The notes beneath the pieces are model-generated. The model saw only the letters and a program-made list of their open reading frames with translations. It had not been told where the DNA came from and made no database searches. Of a stretch of DNA of 64,000 bases, positions 16,931-24,844 are shown piece by piece. Both the position numbers and the translations under genes were made by a program. The stretch is from an uncultured Burkholderiales bacterium (GTDB lineage: Bacteria > Pseudomonadota > Gammaproteobacteria > Burkholderiales > Burkholderiaceae_C): assembly GCA_945952065.1 (NCBI GenBank), contig CAMFGY010000001.1:310001-374000 (forward strand), written 5' to 3'. Every line of letters begins with the position of its first letter. Position 1 is the first letter of the stretch.

Positions 16931-17266
16931 TTATTGATCTTCGGGGACGAAGATCCACATCAAGAGGTAAACGAACAGGCCGGTGCCCACGCACAAGACC
17001 AGCAGGGTGAACAAGAGCCGCCAAATCCAGGCGTCGATACCGGTGATGCGCGAGATGCCGCCGCACACACCGCCCAGCCAGCGGTCCTCACGGCTGCGGC
17101 GCAGCTCATTGATGGCAGCCATGGCCGGGATCTCGCTCGCAGACCCCTGCGGCCTGGCCGCCGTGCCGTTCAGCAAGCGCTCTTTGGCGCGCGCAAATTC
17201 TTCGGCGCTCAAAACACCGCGCTGGTGCAGTTCGGCCAGTTTTTCAAGTTCAATGCTGTCAGACAT
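16931..17266 (-). CDS. PspC-domain membrane protein with SHOCT-like N-terminus
   Basis: 111 residues. An N-terminal short helical segment (LEKLAELHQRGVLSAEEFARAK, within 5-27) is SHOCT-like; the PspC domain follows at about 58-110 with RWLGGVCGGISRITGID and a membrane helix (LLFTLLVLCVGTGLFVYLLMW split across 85-105). PspC proteins sit in the inner membrane and sense envelope stress, but no pspA/B is adjacent. The ATG at 17266 is preceded by AGGAAA (minus strand). Confidence 0.85.
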   Translation of the reverse strand: MSDSIELEKLAELHQRGVLSAEEFARAKERLLNGTAARPQGSASEIPAMAAINELRRSREDRWLGGVCGGISRITGIDAWIWRLLFTLLVLCVGTGLFVYLLMWIFVPEDQ

Positions 17267-17555
17267 GGCAGTTTCCTGTGGCTGTGACACTTCATTCACA
17301 TGGTGTCGCGCGGCCGGATTCCAAGCCTCCAAGCGCGCGATGCCGAGAGCTTAACTCGACACTTGTGCGGCATCTTGCCGCTGCGATGAAACGAAGAACG
17401 AGGCCGCTAAACGCTGGGTTTTGAATGCTGGTCGGGCCTTGAGCGTCTGAGGCTGCGGCCTAACTTTCAGCATCCCGCAGGCCAGGGAGTGCCGAATGGT
17501 GCAAGGCTCGCTATAACCCTGAGCCTTGTCGTCACCTTCTCCGCATTGGAATTTC

Positions 17556-18530
17556 ATGACTTCCCATCGCCTTGCCCTCGCCGCCCTGCTTTGCTGTTCA
17601 GCGCTCAGCGCCCAGGCCGGAGCCACGCTGGCTTTTGGCTCCTCCGCCGAAAACCAAGCGACCCAGCAGTTCGTCTACAACTTCCCGGACGCGGTGACTT
17701 CGGGCAATTTCAGCAGCAACGGCCCGGTTCAGGCGGTCGCAGGCGGCGTGGCCGCTTCGGTGAATGTATGGGCCGACCCCAGCACCGGCATGTTCAAGTC
17801 AATCGCCAAGGTCGACATGAACGGTTTCACCAACCCAAGCAATATTGCCGATGCCTACAGCCGCCTGGATGTCAACGACCGCCTGCGCTTTCAAGGCACG
17901 GGCAGCCATGTGAATGCGACCTGGACCTTGAACTACGACACCGTGTTCGCGGGCCTGGGCTTCGAAGCCTTTCAGCCGGGCGACAGTGCCTCGCACTTCA
18001 TGCAGGCCAGCTCCTTCCGGACGCTGAACCTCAGCTACCAGGTGCTCAACCCCGATTTCGACCCTGGCGCTACTTGCATCGACTACGGCAGCGATGGCAT
18101 CTACTGCCCGCCCGAAACCCAGCAATACATCACCAAGCGCGAATCGCTGAACAAAGACCTGTTTCGTGAGGTGGCCCTGGGCGGGCCCAACGGCATTTAC
18201 ACCAATGGCAATGAAGACAATGGCCGCTACACCGGCGCGCTGACGCTGTCGCTCTTGCTGCCCACCAATACCGATATTGAACTCAGCTACACCGCCTACA
18301 ACGGGGTGCGCTGCTTCCATCTGGCCAACTGCGCCCTCAGCAGCGATGCCAGCCACTCGGACTATCTGGGCCTGCAAGTGGGCGAGGGCGCCAGCTTCAG
18401 CTCAGACAGCGGCTACCAGTACCTAGGCGCGGCCGCTGCGGTGCCCGAGCCCGGCAGTGCCGTGCTGGCCGCCTTGGGCCTGATCGGCCTCTTGGCCCGC
18501 ACCCGCCTGCAAAAGCGCGACGGACGCTGA
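17556..18530 (+). CDS. PEP-CTERM sorting domain protein
   Basis: 324 residues. Signal peptide (about 1-22, ending AQAG), a ~270-residue extracellular domain without a recognised fold, and a C-terminal sorting tag: VPEP at ~296-299, a membrane helix (AVLAALGLIGLLA) and a basic end (RTRLQKR). Such proteins are processed by exosortase, which is not encoded in this window. A TATAAC box lies about 40 bases upstream of the ATG (17511-17516). Its role (often exopolysaccharide-associated surface protein) is inferred only from the tag. Confidence 0.85.
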   Translation: MTSHRLALAALLCCSALSAQAGATLAFGSSAENQATQQFVYNFPDAVTSGNFSSNGPVQAVAGGVAASVNVWADPSTGMFKSIAKVDMNGFTNPSNIADAYSRLDVNDRLRFQGTGSHVNATWTLNYDTVFAGLGFEAFQPGDSASHFMQASSFRTLNLSYQVLNPDFDPGATCIDYGSDGIYCPPETQQYITKRESLNKDLFREVALGGPNGIYTNGNEDNGRYTGALTLSLLLPTNTDIELSYTAYNGVRCFHLANCALSSDASHSDYLGLQVGEGASFSSDSGYQYLGAAAAVPEPGSAVLAALGLIGLLARTRLQKRDGR

Positions 18531-18560
18531 CGCTGCCAAGGGCCGGCACTTGGCGCCGGC

Positions 18561-19088
18561 TCAGACCGGGCGGTAGAACACCGTGGTGCCACACAGGCCG
18601 CCCTGGGGCCAGAGCGCATAGCCGGGGATGACGCCCACCGAGGTCCAGCCCAGCCGGGCGTAGAGCCGCTCGGCCTCACTGCCGGTGGCGGTGTCCAGCA
18701 CCAGCAAGGTTTTGCCGCAGTCGCGCGCCATCGCTTCGGCGGCCCGCATCAGCGCGGCGCCCAAACCTTGGCGGCGCGCGCGACGGTGCACCAGCATCTT
18801 GGACAAGTCGGCGCGGTGCGGCTGGTTGTCGGGCTGGTCCAGCACCAATTGCACCGTGCCGACGATGCCCTGCGCATCTTCCGCCACCAGCAAGGCGCGC
18901 CGGCCTTGGCCCACATCGGCGCCGACGCGGCGCCAAAACGCACGCGCTTTTTCCGCGTCCAAGGGCTGCATAAAGCCGACCGAAGCGCCACCGTTGACGC
19001 AGTCCAGCAGCACCTCGCTCAGCTGTTCGATTTGAAGCTCGCTCAAGCCTTCGAGACGTTGGATGGGGGGCGTTGCAACAGCGTTCAC
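18561..19088 (-). CDS. GNAT family N-acetyltransferase
   Basis: 175 residues with the GNAT acetyl-CoA site VHRRARRQGLGAALMRAAE (R/QxxGxG/A). The front (SVGFMQPLDAEKARAFW) resembles GNATs found next to XRE-cupin regulators. GTG start directly after the regulator's TAA, preceded by GGGAG, so the two genes form a translationally linked pair. The acetyl acceptor is unknown. Confidence 0.85.
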   Translation of the reverse strand: MNAVATPPIQRLEGLSELQIEQLSEVLLDCVNGGASVGFMQPLDAEKARAFWRRVGADVGQGRRALLVAEDAQGIVGTVQLVLDQPDNQPHRADLSKMLVHRRARRQGLGAALMRAAEAMARDCGKTLLVLDTATGSEAERLYARLGWTSVGVIPGYALWPQGGLCGTTVFYRPV

Positions 19089-19712
19089 TTACTTTCTCCC
19101 TGACTGGGCCTCGGTCACGATGACCACGGCATAACGGGCGCTGTGTTCGCCCGGGTTGTAAAAAAAGTTGGGGCGGTCCAGGCTGAAGGCCAAACAATCC
19201 CCGGCGCGCAGGTGGTAAGTGGCCTCGCCCACGCCACAGTGCATCTCGCCGTCCAAGATCCACACCTGCTGGTGCTGCAACAAGGCGCCCGGCGCGTTCT
19301 CAAACGCCACTCTTTGTCCGGGCGGAAACAGCACCTCGACGATTTGGATCGGCGAGCCCACGCCCGCCGGTGAGACGCTGCGGCGCTGGTAGCCACTCAG
19401 CGGGTCTCGCCAGAGCAGCTGTTCATCACGGCGGGCCAAGGGCGAAGCCGGCGCTAACTTCGATGCGTCGTCTGCCGGCATGGGCGCCTCTTCCAGCAGC
19501 GACGACAGGGTCACGCCCAGGCCGCTGGCCAGCTTGTTCAGCACCACCGCCGTCGGGCTGCTTTCGGCCCGCTCGATCAAAGACAGGGCCGAACGGCTGA
19601 CACCACAGCAGTTCGCCAGCGCCTCCAAAGACAAGCCACGCTCCGCGCGCAGCTTGCGCAAGCGGGTGGCGATGCGCTGATTCAGCGCTTGATTGGGGTC
19701 AAATTCCATCAT
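19089..19712 (-). CDS. XRE-family regulator with C-terminal cupin domain
   Basis: About 207 residues: an N-terminal helix-turn-helix (RIATRLRKLRAERGLSLEAL, CCGVSRSALSLIERAESSP) at about 12-70 and a C-terminal cupin at about 125-200 (HQQVWILDGEMHC, LRAGDCLAFSLDRP). Cupin-XRE regulators bind small ligands and usually repress themselves and a neighbour. The start is placed at the ATG at 19712 (a second ATG follows immediately) because a sigma-70 promoter ends only 9 bases upstream. Followed without a gap by the GNAT gene, its likely target. Confidence 0.85.
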   Translation of the reverse strand: MMEFDPNQALNQRIATRLRKLRAERGLSLEALANCCGVSRSALSLIERAESSPTAVVLNKLASGLGVTLSSLLEEAPMPADDASKLAPASPLARRDEQLLWRDPLSGYQRRSVSPAGVGSPIQIVEVLFPPGQRVAFENAPGALLQHQQVWILDGEMHCGVGEATYHLRAGDCLAFSLDRPNFFYNPGEHSARYAVVIVTEAQSGRK

Positions 19713-19713
19713 G

Positions 19714-19750
19714 ATGGATGAAGTATCCATAAAACTGGATGAATTGGCAA
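19714..19750 (-). promoter_or_regulatory. Promoter and candidate self-operator of the XRE-cupin gene
   Basis: On the minus strand TTGCCA (19745-19750), 17 bases, GATACT (19722-19727). Overlapping it are an inverted repeat ATGGAT-5-ATCCAT (19714-19730) and a third half-site TGGATGAA at 19736-19743, spaced 21 bases (two turns) from TGGATGAA at 19715-19722. The geometry fits autorepression by the XRE protein. The start ATG is 9 bases beyond the -10 box, so the mRNA would have almost no leader. Confidence 0.6.
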
Positions 19751-19891
19751 GCCAGGGTCGCCGGTCCTGACGCTCACCGAACCGAGCCGAACCGGGCCAA
19801 GCCGGGCTGAATCGGAGGGAAACGATGCTTTGGCACCACGCTGACTTGATGGAAGACAAGCTTTCACGAAGTTCCGTCAATCGATGCAGAT

Positions 19892-19910
19892 GCGAATCGT
19901 TATCATTGCT
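19892..19910 (+). promoter_or_regulatory. Candidate Fur box before the di-heme peroxidase operon
   Basis: GCGAATCGTTATCATTGCT matches the 19-base Fur consensus at 11 positions, including the ATCATT half and the AAT of the other half. It lies 22 bases before the ATG at 19933, where a bound repressor would block transcription. The binding is inferred. Confidence 0.5.
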
Positions 19911-19932
19911 TTATTCAATTCAGTTCTTTGTC

Positions 19933-21168
19933 ATGCAGCTTTTTCCATCGAAAGCCCGCTCGGCGGGCCGTCTGCTGCCTCTTGCCCTGGCGGCCTTGTT
20001 GACGGCCTGCGGCGGCGGCAGCGGCGGCCCCAGTGCCGACGCCCAGCCCAGCACCGGCAGCAGCAGCGCCAGCAAGGACGGCGAGCGCAGCGCCCAGGCC
20101 CTGCTGGGCGAAAAAATCTTCAAGGATGTGTCGCTGTCCGCCTCAGGGCGGCAGGCTTGCATCAGTTGCCACGCGCCGGAAACCGGCCACGCGGGTGCCA
20201 ACACCTTGTCAGCCCAGCTGGGCGGCGCGCTGCTCGACCAGCAAGGCGGGCGCAGCTCGCCCGGCATGCGCTATCTGGCCAGCAACAAGCCCTTCCAGAT
20301 TGCCGCCGACGGCACGCCCAGCGGCGGCTTCTTTTGGGATGGCCGCGCAGGCTCTTTGCAGGAGCAAGGCACCAAACCCTTTTTGAACCCCAAGGAAATG
20401 GCCAATCTCGACGCGGCGGACTTCACCCGCCGTTTGGCCAAGGCCGATTACGCCGCTGAGCTGCGCCAGATGTTTGGCGCCGACTTCTTTGACAAGCCCG
20501 AGCAGGCGCTGCAACGCGCCGGCCTGTTGCTGCAGGTCTTTCAGCTGGAGTCCAGCGAGTTCCGCCCTTTCAGCAGCAAGTTTGACGAGGTGCTGCGCGG
20601 CCGCGCCAGCCTGAGCGAGCAGGAGCTGCGCGGCCTGGCCCTGTTCAACGCCAAAGACAAGGGCAATTGCGCCGCCTGCCACCCATCTGCCAAAGGCGCC
20701 GATGGCAGCTTCCCTCTGTTCACCGATTTCACCTATGACAACCTGGGCGTGCCGCGCAACCTCAAGCTGAGCCAGAACGCCGACCCGGCCTTTTTCGACT
20801 TGGGTCTGTGTGCGCGCGATGGGGGCGACTTGGCCGGCAAGCCCGAGCTGTGCGGCAAGTTCAAAGTGCCCTCGCTGCGCAATGTGACGCTGCGCAAGGT
20901 CTTCTTCCACAACGGCAGCTTCAGCTCGCTCAAAGAGGTGCTGAACTTCTACGTCAGCCGCGACACCGATCCGGCGCGCTGGTATTCGCGCAATGCTGAC
21001 GGCAGCATCAACCGTTACGACGATGTGCCCGAGGCCTACAAGGCCAATGTCAACGTCAAAGAAGGCCCCTACAACCGCAAGCCCGGCGAAGCCCCGGCCC
21101 TCAATGAGGCCGAGATCGACGATGTCTTGGCCTTCTTGGCCACGCTCAGTGATGGCTACAAAAAATAA
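19933..21168 (+). CDS. Di-heme cytochrome c peroxidase, MauG/CcpA family, lipoprotein
   Basis: 411 residues. The ATG at 19933 gives a lipoprotein signal (LAALLTAC; Cys about residue 21). Two c-type heme sites: C76-C79-H80 (CISCH) and C246-C249-H250 (CAACH), in the two-domain layout of bacterial di-heme peroxidases; LRNVTLRKVFFHNG and the C-terminal DDVLAFLATL match the family. It would act in the periplasm, anchored in a membrane. First gene of an operon with a porin, an FMN-binding protein, ApbE and a membrane protein, all behind a candidate Fur box, so a role in iron-limited redox chemistry is likely; the substrate is unknown. Confidence 0.9.
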   Translation: MQLFPSKARSAGRLLPLALAALLTACGGGSGGPSADAQPSTGSSSASKDGERSAQALLGEKIFKDVSLSASGRQACISCHAPETGHAGANTLSAQLGGALLDQQGGRSSPGMRYLASNKPFQIAADGTPSGGFFWDGRAGSLQEQGTKPFLNPKEMANLDAADFTRRLAKADYAAELRQMFGADFFDKPEQALQRAGLLLQVFQLESSEFRPFSSKFDEVLRGRASLSEQELRGLALFNAKDKGNCAACHPSAKGADGSFPLFTDFTYDNLGVPRNLKLSQNADPAFFDLGLCARDGGDLAGKPELCGKFKVPSLRNVTLRKVFFHNGSFSSLKEVLNFYVSRDTDPARWYSRNADGSINRYDDVPEAYKANVNVKEGPYNRKPGEAPALNEAEIDDVLAFLATLSDGYKK

Positions 21169-21214
21169 GCGCCCTGAGCGCGCCACGTTCTCTATGTCTG
21201 CCCCGCATTTCCCC

Positions 21215-22531
21215 ATGAAAAACCGCCTGACCCTCTCCCCCCTCGTGCTCGCCCTCAGCTTGGGCTTGAGCGCCGTGAATGCCCAGGCCCAAAGCGCCAG
21301 CGAACAAGAGCTGATGCGCCGGCTCGACCAGTTGGCGGCCGAGCTGAACAAAGTGCGCGCCGAACTGGGGCAACTGCAACAACAACAGCAGCAACAGCAA
21401 CGGGCGGCCGAAGCCAGCAAGGCCCAAGCCAGCAGCGCCGCCGCAGCCGCCCCCAGCACCGCCATTGAAGCCGAGCGGCGCGCCGAGCCCAGCACCGTGC
21501 TGGGCGGCTATGCCGAACTGAACTACAACCGCCCACGCACGCACAGCCAAGATGCCCAGGCCGATCTGCGCCGCTTGGTCTTGTCGCTGCAGCACCGCGT
21601 CGATACCAAGACCAAAATCGTCACCGAGATCGAGCTGGAGCACGGCGTCAGCAGCGCGGGCGATCCAGGCGAGGTGGCCATCGAGCAGGCTTACGTCGAA
21701 CATCAGCTGACACCCACCTGGGCGGTGCGCGGCGGTCTGTTCTTGATGCCCATGGGGCTGCTGAACGAAAACCACGAGCCGCCGGCCTTCTTCGGCGTGG
21801 AGCGCAATTTCGTCGAGACCGCCATCATCCCCAGCACTTGGCGCGAAGGCGGCTTCCAGCTGGTGGGCAATTTCGACAACGGCATCACCGTGCAAGGCGG
21901 CCTGTCCACCAGCTTTGACCTGAACAAATGGAACGCCAGCGCCAGCGAGGGCCGTGAGTCGCCGCTGGGCGCCATCCACCAAGAGATGGCGCTGGCCAAA
22001 GCCCATGACCTGGCCTGGTTCGGCGCGCTGAACTGGCGCGGCATCCCCGGCCTGCAACTGGGCGGCGGTGTGTTCAGCGGCCAGGCCAGCCACAAGCAGG
22101 CAGCCGCCGATGCCCGCATCACGCTGTGGGACTTGCACGCCCGCTGGACGCCCGGCCGCTGGGACCTGAGCGCGCTCTACAGCCGTGGCAGCATCTCCAA
22201 CACCGCGCGCCTGAATGCGCCGCTGGTCGGCGGCAACACGCTGATCCCCAAGAGCTTTGAGGGCTGGTATGCCCAGGCGGGCTACAAGCTGTGGGAGCAC
22301 GCCAACTACGCGCTGCTGCCTTTTGTGCGCTGGGAGCAATTCAACACTGCCAGCGGCTACGCCGATTTGGGCCAGGGCCTGACCCCGGCGGCTCAGCCCC
22401 ATGAACGCGTCATCACCCTCGGTGCTAACTTCAGAATTGCACAGGGCGTGGTGCTGAAGACCGATGTGCAGCGCTTCCGCGAAAACAAGGAGGGCGACCG
22501 CTTCAACCTCGGCGTCGGCTGGAGCTTCTGA
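21215..22531 (+). CDS. Porin-like outer-membrane protein with N-terminal coiled coil
   Basis: 438 residues. Signal peptide (1-26, ending AQAQ), a coiled-coil with a run of eight Gln (LGQLQQQQQQQQRA, about 48-61), an Ala-rich linker, then a beta-barrel starting VLGGYAELNYNRPR and ending FNLGVGWSF with terminal Phe. The coiled coil suggests a trimeric, peptidoglycan-linked porin of the phosphate-selective/OprP-like type. An in-frame ATG at 21194 is possible. It lies 46 bases after the peroxidase gene and its stop overlaps the next start (TGATG). Confidence 0.8.
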   Translation: MKNRLTLSPLVLALSLGLSAVNAQAQSASEQELMRRLDQLAAELNKVRAELGQLQQQQQQQQRAAEASKAQASSAAAAAPSTAIEAERRAEPSTVLGGYAELNYNRPRTHSQDAQADLRRLVLSLQHRVDTKTKIVTEIELEHGVSSAGDPGEVAIEQAYVEHQLTPTWAVRGGLFLMPMGLLNENHEPPAFFGVERNFVETAIIPSTWREGGFQLVGNFDNGITVQGGLSTSFDLNKWNASASEGRESPLGAIHQEMALAKAHDLAWFGALNWRGIPGLQLGGGVFSGQASHKQAAADARITLWDLHARWTPGRWDLSALYSRGSISNTARLNAPLVGGNTLIPKSFEGWYAQAGYKLWEHANYALLPFVRWEQFNTASGYADLGQGLTPAAQPHERVITLGANFRIAQGVVLKTDVQRFRENKEGDRFNLGVGWSF

Positions 22532-23097
22532 TGCGCCTCCATCTGGCGCCGGTCACTGCGCTCGCGGCAAGCGCCTGCGTGGTCATGGCCACGGCGCCGA
22601 GCAGCGCCTTTGCCGTGGACTACTTGAGCGCCGAGCAGGCCGCCAAGCTGCTGTTCCCGGAGGCGGACCGCTTCGAGCCGCGCGACTTGAACCTGGATGC
22701 CGATCAGCTGCAGCAGTTGCGCCAAACCGGCATCAAGCCACGCAGCGCCCGCTGGGCCCTGCGTCTGGCCTGGCGCGGCAAAGACTTGCTGGGCGTGGTG
22801 GTGGCCGATGAGGTCTTGGGCAAGTTCGAGCTGATCAGCTATGCGGTCGGCCTGGGGCAAGACGGCCGCGTGCGCGGCGTCGAGATCCTGTCTTACCGCG
22901 AAAGCCACGGCCATGAGATCCGCCTGCCCGCTTGGCGCAAACAATTCGTCGGCAAGAACGCGGCCGCGCCGCTGCAGGTTGGCGAAGACATTGCCAATAT
23001 CAGCGGCGCAACGCTGAGCTGCAGCCATGTGGCCGAAGGCGTCAAACGCATCGTGACAGTGCTGGACCTGGCCCGGCGCAACGGCCTCTTGGCCTGA
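22531..23097 (+). CDS. Periplasmic FMN-binding domain protein
   Basis: 188 residues with a signal peptide (about 1-28, ending AFA). The FMN-binding domain ends with DIANISGATLS: Thr161 in the SGAT motif is the residue to which ApbE attaches FMN through a phosphoester bond in this family (established for NqrB/C- and RnfG-type domains). The gene starts on the last base of the porin stop and is followed 9 bases later by apbE, so modifier and target are encoded together. It would carry electrons in the periplasm. Confidence 0.9.
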   Translation: MRLHLAPVTALAASACVVMATAPSSAFAVDYLSAEQAAKLLFPEADRFEPRDLNLDADQLQQLRQTGIKPRSARWALRLAWRGKDLLGVVVADEVLGKFELISYAVGLGQDGRVRGVEILSYRESHGHEIRLPAWRKQFVGKNAAAPLQVGEDIANISGATLSCSHVAEGVKRIVTVLDLARRNGLLA

Positions 23098-23106
23098 ACC
23101 CCGGCC

Positions 23107-23868
23107 ATGCAAGTGCCGCCCCTTGATGCCGCAGCGGCGCAGCGCCGCGCCCGGCCCCTGCTGGGCACGCTGGTGGAAATCAGTCTGCCGGCCGAGGCGC
23201 CAGCCGCTTTGTTTGAGCGGGGCTTTGCGGCCATCGCCGCGGTGCAGACAGCGTTGTCACGCTTTGAGTCGGGCAGCCTGATCGCGCGCTTCAATGCCGC
23301 CGCGGCCGGCACGGCACTGACGGTGCCGGCTTCCAGTCTGCGTCTGCTGTGGGTGGCCCAGTCACTGCAAAGGGCCAGCCACGGCCTGTTTGACCTCAGC
23401 CAGGGCAGCGGCCTCGGCCCGGATTGCGGCTGGCAGCTGTGCGCCGGCCAATTGCACAAGCTGCAAGCCGAGACCCAGCTGGACCTGGGTGGCATTGCCA
23501 AAGGCTGGGCCGTGGACCTCGCCCTCCAGGCTTTGCGCCAGGCTGGAGCCACCTGGGTCTGCGTCAACGCGGGCGGCGATTTGCGGGTGAGCGGGCCGCG
23601 CAGCGTCAGCCTGCGCCTGCGCGACGAGCGCAGCGGCGGCGTGCGCGAGTTTGGGCGGCTCGAGCAAGGCGCTTTCGCGACCAGCCACTTTGCCCCCGGC
23701 AGCCGCAGCCGTTTGAGCGGCAAGCGTTCCGAGGGCAGCGCCTGCCATGTCAGCGTGGCCGCGCCGCGCTGCCTCTGGGCCGATGCGCTGACCAAAGTCG
23801 TCGCTGCCAGCGGCGATACTGCTCACCCCTTGTTGGCGCGCCTGGGCGCTCAAGCCTGGCTGCACTGA
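23107..23868 (+). CDS. apbE: FAD:protein FMN transferase (ApbE)
   Basis: 253 residues, somewhat short for ApbE. It has PLLGTLVEISL at the front, LDLGGIAKGWAVD and NAGGDLRVSG (FAD binding) and DALTKVV (Mg2+ site) near the end. The enzyme splits FAD and transfers FMN to Thr in extracytoplasmic proteins; the FMN-binding protein upstream is the obvious substrate. Canonical ApbE is exported, but I see no signal peptide with this start (MQVPPLDAAAAQR), so either export uses an unusual leader or flavinylation occurs in the cytoplasm. Confidence 0.9.
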   Translation: MQVPPLDAAAAQRRARPLLGTLVEISLPAEAPAALFERGFAAIAAVQTALSRFESGSLIARFNAAAAGTALTVPASSLRLLWVAQSLQRASHGLFDLSQGSGLGPDCGWQLCAGQLHKLQAETQLDLGGIAKGWAVDLALQALRQAGATWVCVNAGGDLRVSGPRSVSLRLRDERSGGVREFGRLEQGAFATSHFAPGSRSRLSGKRSEGSACHVSVAAPRCLWADALTKVVAASGDTAHPLLARLGAQAWLH

Positions 23869-23906
23869 GGCTCAGGCAAAACCTGACCCCGTAAACCATC
23901 TCCGCT

Positions 23907-24350
23907 GTGACTCCGCCGCTTTTCTTACTGAAACTCCCACGCTGGCAAAAGCGCTGGTTCTACCTGGGCTTTGGCCTGCTGCTGGGCAGCGGTCTGGCTT
24001 GGTTGTGGATTCATCTGGGCCGAGCTGAAGACGCCCTGCCCTCACCCGCCGAACCTTGGCTGATGCGCCTGCATGGCCTGGCCAGCTTCCTCACCCTGCT
24101 GGCCCTCGGCGCCATTGGCGGCCAGCACATTCCAGCCGGCTGGAAGCTCAGCCGCAGGCATCGGCGCACCCGGCAACGCAATACTGGCCTGCTGCTGAGC
24201 ACCCTGCTGAGCCTGACGGTGTTGACGGCCTATGTGCTGTACTACTTCGCCCCCGAGGGCCTGCGCGATCCGCTGGGCTGGGCGCATGCGACGCTGGGGG
24301 CGTTGGCGCTGACGGTTTGGTGGCTGCATCGGCGTCGCAAAAGGCCCTGA
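23907..24350 (+). CDS. Four-helix membrane protein with conserved-type His pairs
   Basis: 147 residues. Four predicted helices at about 18-38, 54-75, 94-114 and 123-141. His56 and His74 flank helix 2, and His127 and His141 lie 14 residues apart in helix 4, the spacing of heme b ligands in many membrane cytochromes. I infer a possible b-type cytochrome that passes electrons across the membrane to the flavinylated protein; I do not recognise a named family. GTG start, 38 bases after apbE, same operon. Confidence 0.6.
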   Translation: MTPPLFLLKLPRWQKRWFYLGFGLLLGSGLAWLWIHLGRAEDALPSPAEPWLMRLHGLASFLTLLALGAIGGQHIPAGWKLSRRHRRTRQRNTGLLLSTLLSLTVLTAYVLYYFAPEGLRDPLGWAHATLGALALTVWWLHRRRKRP

Positions 24351-24373
24351 TCGATCGTCTAGAGTGCCCAGCC

Positions 24374-24844
24374 ATGAGTGCAAAAACCTACGCCTTCGAA
24401 GACTTCACCCCCGGCCGCGTCTTCGATCTGGGCCAGAAAACGGTCAGCCGCGAAGAGATGCTGACCTTTGCCGCCGCTTTTGACCCGCAGCCCCTGCATC
24501 TGGATGAGGTGGCGGCCGAGGCCTCGGTGCTGGGCGGTTTGTCGGCCAGCGGCTGGCACAGCTGCGCGATGCTGATGCGCATGATGTGCGAGGCCTATTT
24601 GCTCGACTCGACCAGTCAGGGCTCGCCCGGCATCGACAACCTGCGCTGGCTCAAGCCGGTGCGGCCCGGCGACACGCTGCGCGCCCGAATGACGGTGTTG
24701 GCGGCACGCGGCAGCCAGAGCCGGGCGCAGATCGGCTTGGTGCGCTCGGAATGGGCAGTCTTCAACCAAGCCGATGAGCAGGTGCTGAGCATGGAGGGCT
24801 GGACCATGTTCGCCCGCCGCGGCGCGGCATCAGCGTCGGCTTAG
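24374..24844 (+). CDS. MaoC family dehydratase (hot-dog fold)
   Basis: 156 residues with the MaoC pattern: YAFEDFTPGRVFDLG, then FAAAFDPQPLHLDEVAA where Asp and His form the hydratase site, and GLSASGWHSCAMLMRM. MaoC proteins hydrate enoyl-CoA or related compounds. TAGAGT ends 8 bases before the ATG and may be the -10 box of a leaderless mRNA. Its stop overlaps the stop of the convergent GST gene. Confidence 0.85.
   Translation: MSAKTYAFEDFTPGRVFDLGQKTVSREEMLTFAAAFDPQPLHLDEVAAEASVLGGLSASGWHSCAMLMRMMCEAYLLDSTSQGSPGIDNLRWLKPVRPGDTLRARMTVLAARGSQSRAQIGLVRSEWAVFNQADEQVLSMEGWTMFARRGAASASA

Noticed and set aside
18540-18560. GCCGGC hairpin after the PEP-CTERM gene
   Set aside because: Only six base pairs and no T-run; GC-rich sequence yields many such matches.
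21360-21410. Gln-codon run in the porin as a disruptive microsatellite
   Set aside because: It is in frame and part of a coiled coil; mixed CAA/CAG codons make it less prone to slippage.
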